This document shows, piece by piece, positions 29,930-38,926 of a stretch of 64,000 nucleotides of DNA. Source of the DNA: Pseudomonas mediterranea CFBP 5447 (GTDB lineage: Bacteria > Pseudomonadota > Gammaproteobacteria > Pseudomonadales > Pseudomonadaceae); the NCBI RefSeq assembly GCF_000774145.1, contig NZ_KN322987.1:2756-66755 (forward strand). The letters run 5' to 3'. The stretch's first letter is position 1. The number at the start of each line of letters is the position of its first letter. The notes under the pieces are model-generated. The model was not told the DNA's origin and ran no database searches. It saw only the letters and a program-made list of their open reading frames with translations. Made by a program: the position numbers and the translations under genes.

Positions 29930-30313
29930 AATGAGCGAGCTCGAAAATTTGAATGTAAGACTTTGACGTAGCCAGGCTCTATACCTTTAGAGTCGCCAAA
30001 TGAACGTGAAGGTTTTCAGAGCCAGCTCAACAACGACACGAACGGCTGTGGCTGGTGTTCGACGCGATGCAGGTGCTCGGGGCGAGAGGCATCTCCCTGC
30101 TCATAAGGGGGATTGCCAAGGGGTGATCATGCTGTTCCGCCACCCCACGATGTTGCTGTTTTGAAAGGTGATTTGATGTCATTGTGCCTCCTGGCAAGTG
30201 CGGTCTCACAGCATGGGCGGCGAGACCGCTAGTTAAACTACACGTACTGAAACGATTAACTGGAAGGCAGTATAGACAAGTTTTCCAATACAGCCAGTGA
30301 CATTAAAAAAGCT
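29930..30313. other. Gap between pcoR and the uvrA paralogue
   Basis: No gene is supported in this 384-base stretch. It should contain the pcoR promoter near its left end. A perfect inverted repeat GCGGTCTC (30200-30207) / GAGACCGC (30222-30229) with a 14-base loop lies near its right end, but no T-run follows. The 60-codon minus frame 30027-30209 has no family resemblance. Confidence 0.55.
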
Positions 30314-32971
30314 TTAATATTCAGGCTGCAACGCTTTTTTCAGGAACCCTGACGTCCGACTCTGCGCACAGTCAGCCACCTGGCCTGGCGTCCCGCAAAC
30401 CACCATTTTTCCTCCCTGGGAACCCGCTCCCGGACCGATGTCGATGACCCAGTCGCTTTGCGCCACCACTCGCATGTCGTGCTCCACCACAACCACCGTA
30501 TGGCCGTCATCCACCAAGCGATTCAACTGCACGAGCAGGCGATCCACATCCTGGGGATGCAGCCCGTTGGTCGGTTCATCCAGTACATACAATGTCGCCC
30601 CTCGGGCTTTGCGCTGCAGTTCCGTTGCCAGCTTGATGCGCTGAGCTTCGCCGCCGGACAGTTCCGTGGCCGGTTGGCCCAGGCGCAGATAGCCGAGTCC
30701 GATATCCTGCAGGACCTGCAGTGCGCGTCTTGGCGCGGCTTGCCCGGCAAATGCCTCCAATGCCTGGTTGACGGTCAATTGCAACACCTGAGCGATGTTC
30801 AATCCCTGCCAGTTCACGGTCAGCGTCTGCGGGTTGTAGCGTGCGCCATGGCAGGTCGGGCAGGGGGCGTACACGCTGGGCATGAACAACAACTCGACAC
30901 TGACGAAGCCTTCACCTTCACAGGTTTCGCAGCGGCCCTTGGCGACGTTGAAAGAGAACCTCCCGGCATCGAATCCCAATTCGCGGGCCTGCTCCGTCGC
31001 AGCAAACAACTTGCGTACGTGGTCGAACAATCCGGTGTAGGTGGCGAGGTTGGAGCGCGGTGTGCGCCCGATGGGTTTCTGGTCCACCCGGACCAGGCGC
31101 TTGATGGCGTCGAGCCCGGCGGTGACACGTCCACCGCTGGTTTGTTCGGGTTCGTCTTCCAGGCTGGCCTCATCCGCTTCGCCGTCCTGGCTGGCCAGGC
31201 CCAGGTGGGTGCCCACCAGGTCCAGCAGGGCCTGGCTGACCAGGCTGGATTTACCGGAGCCGGAGATACCGGTCACGGCTGTGAAGCAACCCAGGGGAAA
31301 GGCCGCGCTCAGGTTGTCGAGATTGTTGCGGGTGATCCCCTCCAGGCGCAGCCAGTCGGCTGGCGTTCGAGGGCTGCGCGGGGCGAGGGTCTGTTCGGCA
31401 AAGAGATAGGCGCGGGTTCGCGATGCCGATACCTGGGCGAGACCGCCAGGTGGGCCGCTGTAGAGAATCCTGCCACCTTGTTCACCGGCATCCGGGCCCA
31501 CGTCGATCAGCCAGTCGGCGCGGCGCATGGTGTCCAGGTCGTGTTCGACCACGAACACCGAGTTGCCTGCGGCCTTGAGGCGTTGCAGGGCGTCGAACAG
31601 GGCTTCGCTGTCGGCAGGGTGCAGGCCGGCGGAAGGCTCGTCCAGCACATAGATCACCCCGAACAGCTGGGAGTTGAGCTGGGTCGCCAGGCGCAGGCGT
31701 TGCAACTCGCCGGAGGACAGCGTCGGGGTGCTGCGTTCCAGGGCCAGGTAGCCCAGGCCGAGGTCGATCAGGGTGACGATCCGTTCCAGCAATTCGGCGG
31801 CGATGCGCTGGGCGGCCAGGCGTTTTTCCAGGGACAGGTTGGGCGTATGACGTGCGTCCGGCCCGCCTGCGTGGGGGTTGTCGCCCCTGGCGGCACGTTG
31901 CTCGCGAGCCTCTCGGGTTTGCCGGTGGGTGAGGACGTCGCTCGACTCTTCGGGTTGCTCAAGATAATCCGCAGCCGTGACGCCCTTGAGCACATCGGCC
32001 AGTTCCAGCAGGGAAAGGTGCGACAGCTCGGCGATGTCCAGGCCGGCAAAGGTCACGGTCAGCGCCTCGCGCTTGAGGCGTTTGCCCGCGCATTCGGGGC
32101 AGGCACTGGCGCGCATGTATTGCGCCACGCGTTTGCGCATCTGCGCGCTTTGCGAGTGCATGAAGGTGTGCAGCAGGTAGCGCCGGGCGCCACTGAACGT
32201 GCCCTGGTAACTGGGTTCGAGTTTGCGTTTGAGGGCGGCGCGGGTCTGGGCCGGCGTGAGCCCGGCGTACACCGGGACGGTGGGTGTTTCTTCGGTGAAG
32301 AGGATCCAGTCGCGCTGCTTTTTCGGCAGGTCGCGCCACGGGATATCGACGTCATAGCCCAGGGTCACCAGGATGTCCCGCAGGTTCTGGCCCTGCCAGG
32401 CCATCGGCCAGGCCGCGACGGCGCGCTCGCGGATGGTCAGCGAAGGGTCCGGCACCATGGACTCCTCGGTCACTTCGTAGACCCGGCCCAGGCCATGGCA
32501 TTGCGGGCATGCCCCCTGTGGCGTATTGGGTGAGAAGTCCTCGGCATAGAGCATTGGCTGATCGGCCGGATAGCTGCCCGCCCGGGAGTACAACATGCGA
32601 ATCAGGCTCGACAGGGTAGTGACGCTGCCCACTGAAGAGCGCGCACTGGGGCTGCCGCGTTGCTGCTGCAAGGCCACTGCCGGCGGCAGCCCCTCGATGC
32701 TGCCCACGTCCGGCACGCCCACCTGGTCGATCAGGCGCCGCGCATACGGCGCGACCGATTCGAAGTAGCGACGCTGGGCCTCCGCGTAGAGCGTCGAGAA
32801 GGCCAGTGACGACTTGCCCGACCCCGACACGCCGGTAAACACCACCAGGGCATCGCGTGGGATATCGACATCAATGTTCTTGAGGTTGTGTTCGCGGGCG
32901 CCACGCACCCGGACGAAACCGCTGTATTGGAGTGGTGGGGCAGAGCTGTCCAGGCTTGCGCGTGGGGGCAT
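30314..32971 (-). CDS. uvrA: UvrA-like ABC ATPase (class II UvrA paralogue)
   Basis: The 885-residue protein is built like excinuclease subunit A. It has two ABC ATPase halves with GVSGSGKSS and GISGSGKSS, two UvrA-type signatures (LSSGELQRLRLATQL, LSGGEAQRIKLATEL), DEPSAGLHP and DEPTNGLHP Walker B regions, and zinc-finger cysteines CPQCHGLG, CPECAGKR, CETCEGEGF and CPTCHGARY. It is shorter than housekeeping UvrA (~940) because the UvrB-interacting insert is reduced, as in UvrA2/DrrC-type proteins linked to tolerance of DNA-binding drugs. A role in self-protection or damage tolerance is inferred, and no operon partner is visible. Confidence 0.87.
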   Translation of the reverse strand: MPPRASLDSSAPPLQYSGFVRVRGAREHNLKNIDVDIPRDALVVFTGVSGSGKSSLAFSTLYAEAQRRYFESVAPYARRLIDQVGVPDVGSIEGLPPAVALQQQRGSPSARSSVGSVTTLSSLIRMLYSRAGSYPADQPMLYAEDFSPNTPQGACPQCHGLGRVYEVTEESMVPDPSLTIRERAVAAWPMAWQGQNLRDILVTLGYDVDIPWRDLPKKQRDWILFTEETPTVPVYAGLTPAQTRAALKRKLEPSYQGTFSGARRYLLHTFMHSQSAQMRKRVAQYMRASACPECAGKRLKREALTVTFAGLDIAELSHLSLLELADVLKGVTAADYLEQPEESSDVLTHRQTREAREQRAARGDNPHAGGPDARHTPNLSLEKRLAAQRIAAELLERIVTLIDLGLGYLALERSTPTLSSGELQRLRLATQLNSQLFGVIYVLDEPSAGLHPADSEALFDALQRLKAAGNSVFVVEHDLDTMRRADWLIDVGPDAGEQGGRILYSGPPGGLAQVSASRTRAYLFAEQTLAPRSPRTPADWLRLEGITRNNLDNLSAAFPLGCFTAVTGISGSGKSSLVSQALLDLVGTHLGLASQDGEADEASLEDEPEQTSGGRVTAGLDAIKRLVRVDQKPIGRTPRSNLATYTGLFDHVRKLFAATEQARELGFDAGRFSFNVAKGRCETCEGEGFVSVELLFMPSVYAPCPTCHGARYNPQTLTVNWQGLNIAQVLQLTVNQALEAFAGQAAPRRALQVLQDIGLGYLRLGQPATELSGGEAQRIKLATELQRKARGATLYVLDEPTNGLHPQDVDRLLVQLNRLVDDGHTVVVVEHDMRVVAQSDWVIDIGPGAGSQGGKMVVCGTPGQVADCAQSRTSGFLKKALQPEY

Positions 32972-33131
32972 CGGGTGTTCCTTGTGGTTCAGTGCGACCT
33001 TAACCCGTCAAGGCTGCGCGGCAAAACTGCATCGCTCGGCGAGGGCAAAATGCAACCTGAGTCACAGCGATGAAATCATGCGACAGGCTTTAGCGGTTTT
33101 CGTGCGATAAAAATTTACTGGCGTTGAAAGA

Positions 33132-33156
33132 AATGAGAAAAGCTTCTCATTTTTTC
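33132..33156 (+). terminator. Intrinsic terminator or attenuator just upstream of the BNR-like gene
   Basis: AATGAGAA (33132-33139) pairs perfectly with TTCTCATT (33144-33151) across an AAGC loop and is followed directly by a T-run. It ends about 20 bases before ATG 33176, yet no plus-strand gene lies upstream of it. It may attenuate the downstream gene or block transcription into the divergent uvrA promoter. Confidence 0.6.
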
Positions 33157-33175
33157 CCATGGATATGGACCTTTC

Positions 33176-34642
33176 ATGCCTCGATCAAAACTGTTCGTCA
33201 CGCTGTTTGCCGCGCTGCTGGGTGCCGCCGGGTTGTGGTACATGTGGATGCTGACCAGCGCCAAGCTGGAGTGGGGCGGTGCCAGTCCGGACCAGCAACA
33301 GCTCGGCACGGTGAAGGATACCCGGCTGCGGGCAATGACTCAGTATTGCACGGGCGTCGTCGTGACCGCGCAAGGTACCTGGCTGGTCGGACGCCTGGAC
33401 GGTGATGCCAGCCAGTTGGACCCCGGTGCCGAGGTGGTGAACCTGGACACCGTGGTCTACGGCAAACCGAAAGCGCCGGAGCCGGAGGGGTTCTACGCCA
33501 ATCTCATCGTCCGTGAAGAGGAAACCTCCTTCATTTCACGCCTGAATGCCCAGGGGCAGTTCGAGCTGGTGGCTCACGTCAGCGGCGCGGCTTGCCTGGT
33601 CGCCAGTCCGGACGGCGCCAGTGTATTCCTGCTGACCGGGCTTGACCGGCCTGAAGGTGCCGGTGGCGACGACATCAACCAGACCGTGGTCTTGCGCAGC
33701 GACGATCAAGGCAAGCGCTGGACCTGGTTGAGCAAAGGCTGGTTTGCCGGTGCCGACCAGTTGGCCTGGAGCCTGAAGCCATATTTTCACGGCGCCGATG
33801 AAGTCTGGGCCTGGGGTCGGCCGGCCACGGCGGATGACTTCAGCGGCGAGGCGCCGCCGGGCGCCGTTCCCACCGGGGTCTTCTACTCTGCCGACCGTGG
33901 CGTGAGCAGTACACCGGTCATGGCGTCCGAGTCGTTGCTGATGTCCGTCGAGTCAGTGCAGGAGAAACACCCCGACATCACTCAATGGCACACTGATCTG
34001 GGCGAGCAAGGGGACGTGCGAACCAATGTCCTGCAACTGGATGCCCAGCATGCCTTCCTCTGGGTGTCCCAGCGCTTTTGGGCCAGCAATCCCGATGGTG
34101 TCGGCAACAACCTCGCGTTCAACCTGACCACCCGTGCCCGTTTGCAGCGTGAAGCGGGGGAGTGGCGGGTAGTGGAGATGCAGCGTGAGGACAATCTGTT
34201 TGTCAGCAAGCTGATCCAGAACGACAGCGGACGGGTCATCGGACTGATCGACCAGGGCAACCGTGGCCGCGACGTCATCGCCGAGCTGGACACCAAGGCG
34301 CTGACCTGGCGCACCTTGAGCGAGCTGCCCAGCGCGTTTGCACCCCTGGCCTCGGAGAGCCGGGTGCGCGAGGAGAATTTCTGGGTCGGGCAAAACAGCC
34401 TGCTGATCAACACCTCCAGCAGCCACCAGCCGCCGCGCTGGCTCTACTGGTGGTCGGACGCGACCATTTCGGCCGACGGGGTGTTCTACTCCAACGACTG
34501 GGGCCAGTCCTGGAAGCGCCTGGACATTGATGGCTACCTGGGCATCGTCGGGTTTCAACCCGCTCAGGACCGGGTGATCTGGGGTAACGGCAATTGGTAC
34601 GACAATCACGATGGCGGGCTTTATTCCTATGGGTTGCGCTGA
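33176..34642 (+). CDS. Uncharacterised membrane-anchored BNR/YCF48-like protein
   Basis: I do not recognise a named family. The 488-residue product begins with one hydrophobic segment (residues ~5-25, uncleaved signal anchor or signal peptide). It continues with a beta-rich body containing Asp-box-like turns found in BNR/sialidase-type propellers (RSDDQGKRWTWL, YSADRGVSS, YSNDWGQSWKRL). It is probably periplasmic. It stands alone between the uvrA paralogue and a REP array, and its start is preceded by a terminator-like hairpin. No catalytic residues can be assigned. Confidence 0.8.
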   Translation: MPRSKLFVTLFAALLGAAGLWYMWMLTSAKLEWGGASPDQQQLGTVKDTRLRAMTQYCTGVVVTAQGTWLVGRLDGDASQLDPGAEVVNLDTVVYGKPKAPEPEGFYANLIVREEETSFISRLNAQGQFELVAHVSGAACLVASPDGASVFLLTGLDRPEGAGGDDINQTVVLRSDDQGKRWTWLSKGWFAGADQLAWSLKPYFHGADEVWAWGRPATADDFSGEAPPGAVPTGVFYSADRGVSSTPVMASESLLMSVESVQEKHPDITQWHTDLGEQGDVRTNVLQLDAQHAFLWVSQRFWASNPDGVGNNLAFNLTTRARLQREAGEWRVVEMQREDNLFVSKLIQNDSGRVIGLIDQGNRGRDVIAELDTKALTWRTLSELPSAFAPLASESRVREENFWVGQNSLLINTSSSHQPPRWLYWWSDATISADGVFYSNDWGQSWKRLDIDGYLGIVGFQPAQDRVIWGNGNWYDNHDGGLYSYGLR

Positions 34643-34676
34643 ATGATTGGCTGATCTGCGTTGTCTGTCTGGCGCC

Positions 34677-35174
34677 TCGCGAGCAGGCTCGCTCCCACAG
34701 TGGATATGCGGTGGATGCGGTATTAATGCCGGGCACCGGACCCTGTGGGAGCGAGCCTGCTCGCGATAACGGTGACACATTCAACAGGGATGCGGGCTGA
34801 ACCGACGCCATCGCGAGCAGGCTCGCTCCCACAGTGGATTTGCGGTGGATGGGGTATTGATGCCGGGCGCCGGACTTGTGGGAGCGAGCCTGCTCGCGAT
34901 AGCGGTGGCACATTCAGCAGGGATGCAGGCTGGACTGAAGCCATCGCGAGCAGGCTCGCTCCCACAGTGGATTTGCGGTGGATGCGGTATCGGTGCCTAG
35001 CGCCGGACCTGCGGGAGCCGGGCTTGCCCGCGATAGCGGTGGCACATTCAGCAGGGATGCAGGCTGGACTGAAGCCATCGCGAGCAGGCTCGCTCCCACA
35101 GTGGATTTTGCGGTGGATGGGGTACTGATGCAGGGCGCCGGACCTGTGGGAGCGAGCCTGCTCGCGATAGCGGT
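34677..35174. repeat. Array of eight alternating REP sequences (~133-base units)
   Basis: REP cores at ~34677, 34745, 34808, 34876, 34941, 35010, 35077 and 35145 alternate between the two orientations. The spacers are also repeated (GGATTTGCGGTGGATG..., CATTCAGCAGGGATGCAGGC...), so the array is a tandem repeat with a ~133-base unit, about four units long. The copy at 35010 belongs to a sequence variant (GCGGGAGCCGGGCTTGCCCG). The array fills the gap 34643-35235, and no gene is seen there. Confidence 0.9.
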
Positions 35175-35235
35175 GGCAGGGGCAACATGGAGGCCGGCTG
35201 AGCTCGGGGGGCCGTCGTTAACGATTTACCGCTGT

Positions 35236-36732
35236 TCAGTGGGATGTCCCCTCGACGAATTCGATCTTGTTGCCGACGTTGTACTTGCCCGAAGGCTTGT
35301 TCATGGGCAGGCGCTTGATTTCCTGGAGAGTATTGCTGTCATACACGATCAGCGCGCCGTCGGTGTCCCAGATGCTCAGCAGCAGATGACGGCCGTCACG
35401 GGTGAACTCGACGTGGGCGGCGGTCTTGCCGGGCATGGGGCGCAGGGTGTGGGCGATTTCCAGGGTCTGTTTGTCGATCAGGTGAACGGCATCGTTGTCC
35501 TGGGCGAAAAATACATCGGTCCAGGCGTAGCGGGAATTGGCATGGCTGCGCAGGAAGAACCCCGGTCCCAGGGTCGGAATCTGCTTGATGACTTTCCAGG
35601 TATCGAGGTCGATCACCGACACCAATCCCTTGCTGATATTGGGCGTCGCGAACAGCCAGCGTCCGTCGCGTTTCCAATAGGTGCCCGAGCCCAAGTGAGG
35701 CATCCCCGGCAAGGCGATGTCGGTCACCACCCGACCGGAGTCCAGGTCGATCACCTGTCCGCCCTGGGCCTGGCGGGAGGTGGCGAGCAACTGGTGGTAA
35801 TCGGGCGAGAAGGAAAAATCATCCAGTTGGTCCTGGACCTCGATGCGCCTTGGCGCGAAGTCCGGCTTCGGACCGGTGGACAGCTCCCAGACTTCCTTCA
35901 CATCCTTCAAGGCGACGATGAAACTGTTGCGCGGCGGGGCGGTGTAGACCGCACTGACCCGCGAAGCCTGGCCATCGCGGCCCACCGTCTCGATGATCTT
36001 CACCAGCGACAGGTCCCGGGCATCCAGCACCGCGAGATTGCCGGGCAGGTAATTGCCCACCAGCACCCAGCGACCGTCCTTGCTCACCGCCAGGTTGCGA
36101 GTATTGAGCCCGGCGCGCACCTCGGCGATCAGCTTGAGGTTGTGCAGGTCATACAGGCTGATCCAGCCGTCCCGGGACGCCAGGTAGACGAAGCGCCCGT
36201 CAGGGGAAAACTTCGGCCCGCCGTGCACGGCAAAATGCGAGGCGAAGCGGGCCAGTACTTCGAAGCGGTCGCCATCGACGATGTCGACATGGTGATCGCC
36301 GGCTTCCACCACCACGAACAGGTTCAACGGGTCGGCGTTGTGCTGGGGCTTGTCGGGAAGAGTTGCGACATCCGCCAGCACGCGGTGGCTGTGGCGGATG
36401 TCCTCTTCGCTCCAGGTCGGCTCGACGGCGGGCGGACGCTGAAGGTAATGGGTCAGGCTGTCGATCCGCGCGGCCTCGAGCACCGCGCCGAACGCCGCCA
36501 TCTGGCTGGCCGGGCGACCGTTCTCGATCACCTGGCGGATTTCGTCGGGTTTGATCCGGCTCAGGCTCTGGGGCAACAGCGCGGGTCCGGCGCCGCCGAT
36601 GCGATTGACGCCATGGCATTGTTGGCAGTGCTGCTGGTAATCGCGCTCGGCCTGTTCCAGGTCCGGCACGCCGGTCACGCTGCCGTGGGCCGCGCCGATC
36701 CACAGCAATGGTGTCAGCCACCAGCACCTCAT
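35236..36732 (-). CDS. nirN: Dihydro-heme d1 dehydrogenase NirN
   Basis: This 498-residue periplasmic c-type cytochrome with a cytochrome-cd1-like C-terminal propeller carries out the last oxidation in heme d1 synthesis (family knowledge). The N-terminus has a signal peptide (residues 1-17) and one heme-c motif CQQCH (Cys36, Cys39, His40). The rest resembles NirS and NirF propellers. I place the start at 36732, where ATGA overlaps the nirE stop. The open frame runs further upstream but that part reads as nirE antiframe. Last gene of the nir operon. Confidence 0.93.
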   Translation of the reverse strand: MRCWWLTPLLWIGAAHGSVTGVPDLEQAERDYQQHCQQCHGVNRIGGAGPALLPQSLSRIKPDEIRQVIENGRPASQMAAFGAVLEAARIDSLTHYLQRPPAVEPTWSEEDIRHSHRVLADVATLPDKPQHNADPLNLFVVVEAGDHHVDIVDGDRFEVLARFASHFAVHGGPKFSPDGRFVYLASRDGWISLYDLHNLKLIAEVRAGLNTRNLAVSKDGRWVLVGNYLPGNLAVLDARDLSLVKIIETVGRDGQASRVSAVYTAPPRNSFIVALKDVKEVWELSTGPKPDFAPRRIEVQDQLDDFSFSPDYHQLLATSRQAQGGQVIDLDSGRVVTDIALPGMPHLGSGTYWKRDGRWLFATPNISKGLVSVIDLDTWKVIKQIPTLGPGFFLRSHANSRYAWTDVFFAQDNDAVHLIDKQTLEIAHTLRPMPGKTAAHVEFTRDGRHLLLSIWDTDGALIVYDSNTLQEIKRLPMNKPSGKYNVGNKIEFVEGTSH

Positions 36733-37568
36733 GGCGCCACCTTCGACAGTTGAGGCCGGGTGGGTAAGGGCAGCAGGCGCGCCGGATGATACAGCGGTTG
36801 CTGGGCGAACAGCCCGACCACCTGGCCGATCACCGTCAGGGTCGGCAAGCCTTCGGCGCAACGCCTTGCCAACTCCGGCAGTTGTGCGAGGGTGCCGCGC
36901 AGCACTTGCTGGTCGGGGCGGGTGCCGTTGCTGACCAGGGCCGCCGGGGTGTCGGCTGCCAGGCCGGCTTCCATCAACCGCGCGGCAATGGTACCCAGGT
37001 TCGACAGCCCCATGTAGAACACCAGGGTCTGGCTGGCCTCCGCCAGGCTTTGCCACGGCAGGTCCAGGTCGCCTTCGCGCTGCAAGTGGCCGGTGATGAA
37101 GCGACAGGAGTTGACCAGGTCGCGATGGGTCAGCGGGATGCCGGCGTAGGCGCTGCAACCGGACGCGGCGGTGATACCGGGCACCACCTGGCAATCGATG
37201 CCACGGGCCAGCAGGTATTCCAGCTCCTCGGCGCCACGGCCGAAAATGAACGGATCGCCACCCTTGAGCCGGACCACCCGTTGACCCTGGTCGGCGAGAT
37301 CGGCGAGCAGTTCATTGATTTGCGGTTGGGGCAGGCTGTGGCAGCCAGCCGCCTTGCCGACATAATGCCGGGCGCACGGCAATGGGATCAGACTCAGCAA
37401 TTGCGGGCTGATCAGGCGGTCGTAGACCACCGCATCAGCCTGCATCAGCAGGCTCCAGGCACGCAGCGTCAACAGGCCAGGGTCACCGGGGCCGGCGCCG
37501 ACCAGAGCGACTTCGCCCGGTCTGAAGGGGGATTGCAACGCCGCGGGTAGAACGAGGGGGACGGGCAT
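36729..37568 (-). CDS. nirE: Uroporphyrinogen-III C-methyltransferase NirE
   Basis: This SAM-dependent methyltransferase (279 residues) converts uroporphyrinogen III to precorrin-2, the entry step to siroheme and heme d1. Family motifs are visible: VGAGPGDPGLLTLRA near the N-terminus, VYDRLIS, RLKGGDPFIFGRGAEE, VVPGITAASGCSAYAGIPLTHRD. The start at 37568 is supported by AAGGAAA a few bases upstream. The longer frame to 37691 would run into nirJ. It lies between nirJ (25-base gap) and nirN (ATGA overlap). A cysG/cobA housekeeping enzyme is the alternative, but the operon context favours NirE. Confidence 0.94.
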   Translation of the reverse strand: MPVPLVLPAALQSPFRPGEVALVGAGPGDPGLLTLRAWSLLMQADAVVYDRLISPQLLSLIPLPCARHYVGKAAGCHSLPQPQINELLADLADQGQRVVRLKGGDPFIFGRGAEELEYLLARGIDCQVVPGITAASGCSAYAGIPLTHRDLVNSCRFITGHLQREGDLDLPWQSLAEASQTLVFYMGLSNLGTIAARLMEAGLAADTPAALVSNGTRPDQQVLRGTLAQLPELARRCAEGLPTLTVIGQVVGLFAQQPLYHPARLLPLPTRPQLSKVAP

Positions 37569-37593
37569 GGGGTTTCCTTGGTTCGGACTCAAG

Positions 37594-38775
37594 TTATCGG
37601 GTGCAAGGCATCGCCACACTGGGGATCGCATCCAGGCCAATTTCCTCGTCGCTGAGATGGCAGCCGGGGTCCTGGCCCCACAGGTCGCCATCGGCCCAGG
37701 CGCGGGTACGGGTGTTGCCGTTGCAGATCGCCAGCCAGCGACATTGTCCGCAGCGACCGCCGACGGCTCGCGGATGCTCGCGCAATTTCAGCAGCAGCGC
37801 GTCGGGGCGCTCCAGCCAGAGGATCTTGAACGGCGTCTGGCGGACATTGCCCACCGAGTGCTGCCACCAGTAGGTGTCGGGGTGGACCTCGCCGGTGTTG
37901 TCGATATTGGCGATACCGCTGCCCGACGCATTGCCGCCCCAGGCCCGCAGCATCCGCTCCAGTTCGGCAGAGTGCTGTGGCAGACGGCGGGCGATCCATT
38001 GCAGCAGCAGGATCGCATCGGCGTCATTATTGCCGCTGACGAAATCACTCTCGCGGCCCTGTTCGATGTCGCTCCAGGCCCGCTCGAAGATCATCGTCAT
38101 GGCCTCGCGACTCATCTGTTGATGGGCGTCGAGTTTGCGGCTGCGTTTGCCCCGGCCGCTGTAGTTGAGGTGCGACAGATAGAACTTCTGCACGTCGTAC
38201 TCATTCATCAGGTCCAGGAGCCGGGGCAGTTGGGCATGGTTCTGCTGGGTCAGGGTGGTGCGCAGTCCGACCCGGATCCCTTGCTCGCGGCAGAGCCGGA
38301 TGGCGGCCATGGAGCGGGCGAAACTGCCCTTGAGCTGGCGGAAGGCATCGTGGGTGGCTTCCAGGCCATCGATGCTGATGCCGACGTAGTCGAAGTTCGC
38401 GGCGCGGATCTGCTCGATATTGCTCGGGTCGATCAGCGTGCCGTTGGTGGACAGGGCGAGGAAGAAGCCTTTGGCGCGGGCATGGGCGCTGAGCTGGAAC
38501 AGATCGTCGCGCAACAGCGGTTCGCCGCCGGAGAGGATCAGTACGCGCACACCGGCGTCATGCAGGTCGTCGATGACCTTGAGCGCGGCGGCAGTGTCCA
38601 GCTCGTCGCGAAACACGCTGTCGGCCGAGGTGGCGTAGCAGTGCTTGCAGGTCAGATTGCAACGCCTGAGCAGGTTCCAGATCACCACCGGCGCCCGGCT
38701 GCTGCCCACGGGGGCGGTGCGTGGAGCGGGACACTGGCCGGCCAGGGCGCGCAGATAATGGCTGATCCTCAACAT
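37594..38775 (-). CDS. nirJ: Heme d1 biosynthesis radical SAM protein NirJ
   Basis: The 393-residue radical SAM enzyme installs the keto groups or removes propionates on the way from didecarboxysiroheme to heme d1. The 4Fe-4S motif is RCNLTCKHCYATS (Cys39, Cys43, Cys46), and a C-terminal cysteine-rich SPASM-like region (CGQCRWLAICNGNTRTR) holds a further cluster. The start at 38775 is chosen for AGGAG upstream. The extended frame to 38838 has none. Confidence 0.95.
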   Translation of the reverse strand: MLRISHYLRALAGQCPAPRTAPVGSSRAPVVIWNLLRRCNLTCKHCYATSADSVFRDELDTAAALKVIDDLHDAGVRVLILSGGEPLLRDDLFQLSAHARAKGFFLALSTNGTLIDPSNIEQIRAANFDYVGISIDGLEATHDAFRQLKGSFARSMAAIRLCREQGIRVGLRTTLTQQNHAQLPRLLDLMNEYDVQKFYLSHLNYSGRGKRSRKLDAHQQMSREAMTMIFERAWSDIEQGRESDFVSGNNDADAILLLQWIARRLPQHSAELERMLRAWGGNASGSGIANIDNTGEVHPDTYWWQHSVGNVRQTPFKILWLERPDALLLKLREHPRAVGGRCGQCRWLAICNGNTRTRAWADGDLWGQDPGCHLSDEEIGLDAIPSVAMPCTR

Positions 38776-38827
38776 GATGCGCTCCTTCCGATACACGAGT
38801 GCTTGATCTATGGGCTCAGCACAAACC

Positions 38828-38919
38828 TGTGGGAGCAAAGCTTGCTCGCGATTGGGGCAAGTCAGTCGACCGCTATTGGCTGTTCCACCGCTATCGCGAG
38901 CAAGCTTTGCTCCTACAGG
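38828..38919. repeat. REP pair inside the nir operon (nirH-nirJ gap)
   Basis: An inverted pair of a REP variant (GGGAGCAAAGCTTGCTCGCG ... and its inverse ending CTCCTACAGG) occupies most of the 150-base gap between nirH and nirJ. It may stabilise the upstream message or lower expression of nirJ-nirE-nirN. Confidence 0.8.
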
Positions 38920-38926
38920 TTGTGGG

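Noticed and set aside
30027..30209. 60-codon minus-strand frame upstream of pcoR
   Set aside because: No start signal or conserved motif; the Ser/His/Arg-rich content looks like chance translation.
34677..35174. CRISPR-like array
   Set aside because: Repeats alternate in orientation, are imperfect palindromes and share spacer sequence; they are REP elements, and no cas gene is present.
34745..36753. Plus-strand frames running through the REP array into nirN
   Set aside because: Built from repeat sequence and the antisense of nirN; no coding evidence.
36733..37194. Upstream extension of nirN
   Set aside because: Lies inside nirE in another frame; the family start and ATGA overlap place nirN at 36732.
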